Below are positions 60,558 to 60,761 of a DNA stretch of 60,761 bases, piece by piece. A model generated the notes under the pieces. The model did no database searches. It was given only the letters and a program-made list of their open reading frames with translations, and had not been told where the DNA came from. Origin of the DNA: CALHVR01 sp963528625 (GTDB lineage: Bacteria > Fusobacteriota > Fusobacteriia > Fusobacteriales > Leptotrichiaceae); assembly GCA_963528625.1 (NCBI GenBank), contig CAURVQ010000008.1, forward strand, positions 1-60,761, in the 5' to 3' direction. The translations under genes were made by a program, and so were the position numbers. The first letter of the stretch is position 1. Every line of letters starts with the position of its first letter.

Positions 60558-60761
60558 ATTAGAAGTTGATGAGATGATTAGTCTAATGGAGAATTAGAAG
60601 TGGCAGAATTAACTCAAAAAGTATGGAGATATAGTATGTGTGCAATTTCTGCCTACAGAATATATAACATTTCTAATTAATATTTAACAATAATATTTAA
60701 TTATATTATACTAACAAGGTATACGCATGGACTGGGTGGCTAATACCCGTGTTTAGCGATT
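60558..60761. other. window edge, no complete gene
   Basis: About 200 bases without a supported gene. A TATACT-like box lies near 60707. The last 50 bases are suddenly richer in G and C and contain GGGT-ggctaat-ACCC, a small possible hairpin. A new element or gene may begin beyond the window. Confidence 0.4.

Noticed and set aside
60730..60761. Start of a 16S rRNA gene (GGCTAATACCCG resembles a conserved rRNA segment)
   Set aside because: The upstream 16S sequence that should precede this segment is absent; the similarity is short and likely chance.
1..60761. CRISPR arrays, insertion-sequence genes, integrases, tRNA and rRNA genes
   Set aside because: Looked for on both strands; no direct-repeat arrays, no complete transposase or integrase frame, and no tRNA-like cloverleaf was recognised.

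Overview
The window is about 61 kb of very AT-rich DNA (roughly 27-28% G+C by eye) packed with genes that nearly all read rightward. Only 11.9-15.3 kb is leftward. Gene content and protein style suggest a fusobacterium, most likely of the Leptotrichiaceae (Leptotrichia-like). The clues are the very low G+C, strong AGGAGG-type ribosome binding sites, TTGaca-17-TATAAT promoters, lipoprotein signals and a CobA-HemD fusion. This placement is an inference; no rRNA gene is present to confirm it.

Layout. 1-4.7 kb: the last codons of tuf, then uvrB, an Spx/ArsC-like protein, xseA and dCMP deaminase. 4.7-8.5 kb: a patatin lipase, an HxxxDG acyltransferase-like protein, a zinc-ribbon membrane protein and a LysR regulator. 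8.5-11.8 kb: tpiA, secG, sufS-sufU and an OsmC-like protein. 11.9-15.3 kb (minus strand): metN-metI-metQ importer and two small membrane proteins (UPF0756, DUF389). 15.4-24.4 kb: a DUF438/PAS sensor-like protein, a PduO-type cobalamin adenosyltransferase, rlmB, the PTS IIA protein, ybaK, an M20 amidohydrolase, pnp, a DUF333 lipoprotein, pgsA and a YggT protein. 24.5-35 kb: ilvC, an AEC transporter, prfA-prmC, a secreted lysozyme-like protein, queA, rsmD, xseB, ispA, pgeF and a methyltransferase. 35-40.9 kb: atpZ/atpI-like genes, radC, a short PSP1 protein, a TrmN6-like methyltransferase, rarA, a dusA-like gene and a secreted protein. 41-48.8 kb: a tetrapyrrole/cobalamin cluster, cobD-hemA-hemC-cobA/hemD-hemL-cobT-cobC. 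49.2-58.4 kb: DUF1275 protein, esterase, YlmH-type S4 protein, glycosyltransferase, mnmA, msrA, ilvE and two flavoproteins. 58.7-60.8 kb: a compositionally foreign flavin amine oxidase/phytoene-desaturase-like gene followed by decayed fragments.

How genes work together. The 41-48.8 kb cluster would turn glutamyl-tRNA into uroporphyrinogen III and precorrin-2 and supply the cobalamin lower ligand and aminopropanol arm. The adenosyltransferase at 17.2 kb would make the coenzyme form. hemB and the corrin-ring genes are not in the window. SufS/SufU form an iron-sulfur assembly pair. MnmA, QueA, a DusA-like protein, RlmB, RsmD, PrmC and a TrmN6-like enzyme are RNA or protein modification functions spread through the window.

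The most interesting non-coding signals are: (i) a self-contained candidate small RNA at 55.36-55.44 kb with its own promoter, a 12-bp hairpin displaying a C-rich loop, and an intrinsic terminator; (ii) a long, nearly perfect hairpin filling the 5' leader of pnp, resembling the RNase III autoregulation element known in enterobacteria; (iii) a G+C-rich island at 48.9-49.1 kb that is either a transposon/gene remnant or a structured RNA. Protein-level oddities include a PrmC with a duplicated N-terminal domain, a DusA-like enzyme whose expected catalytic cysteine is tyrosine, a hemerythrin-like domain with changed metal ligands, and short forms of MetN, HemA and the PSP1 protein.
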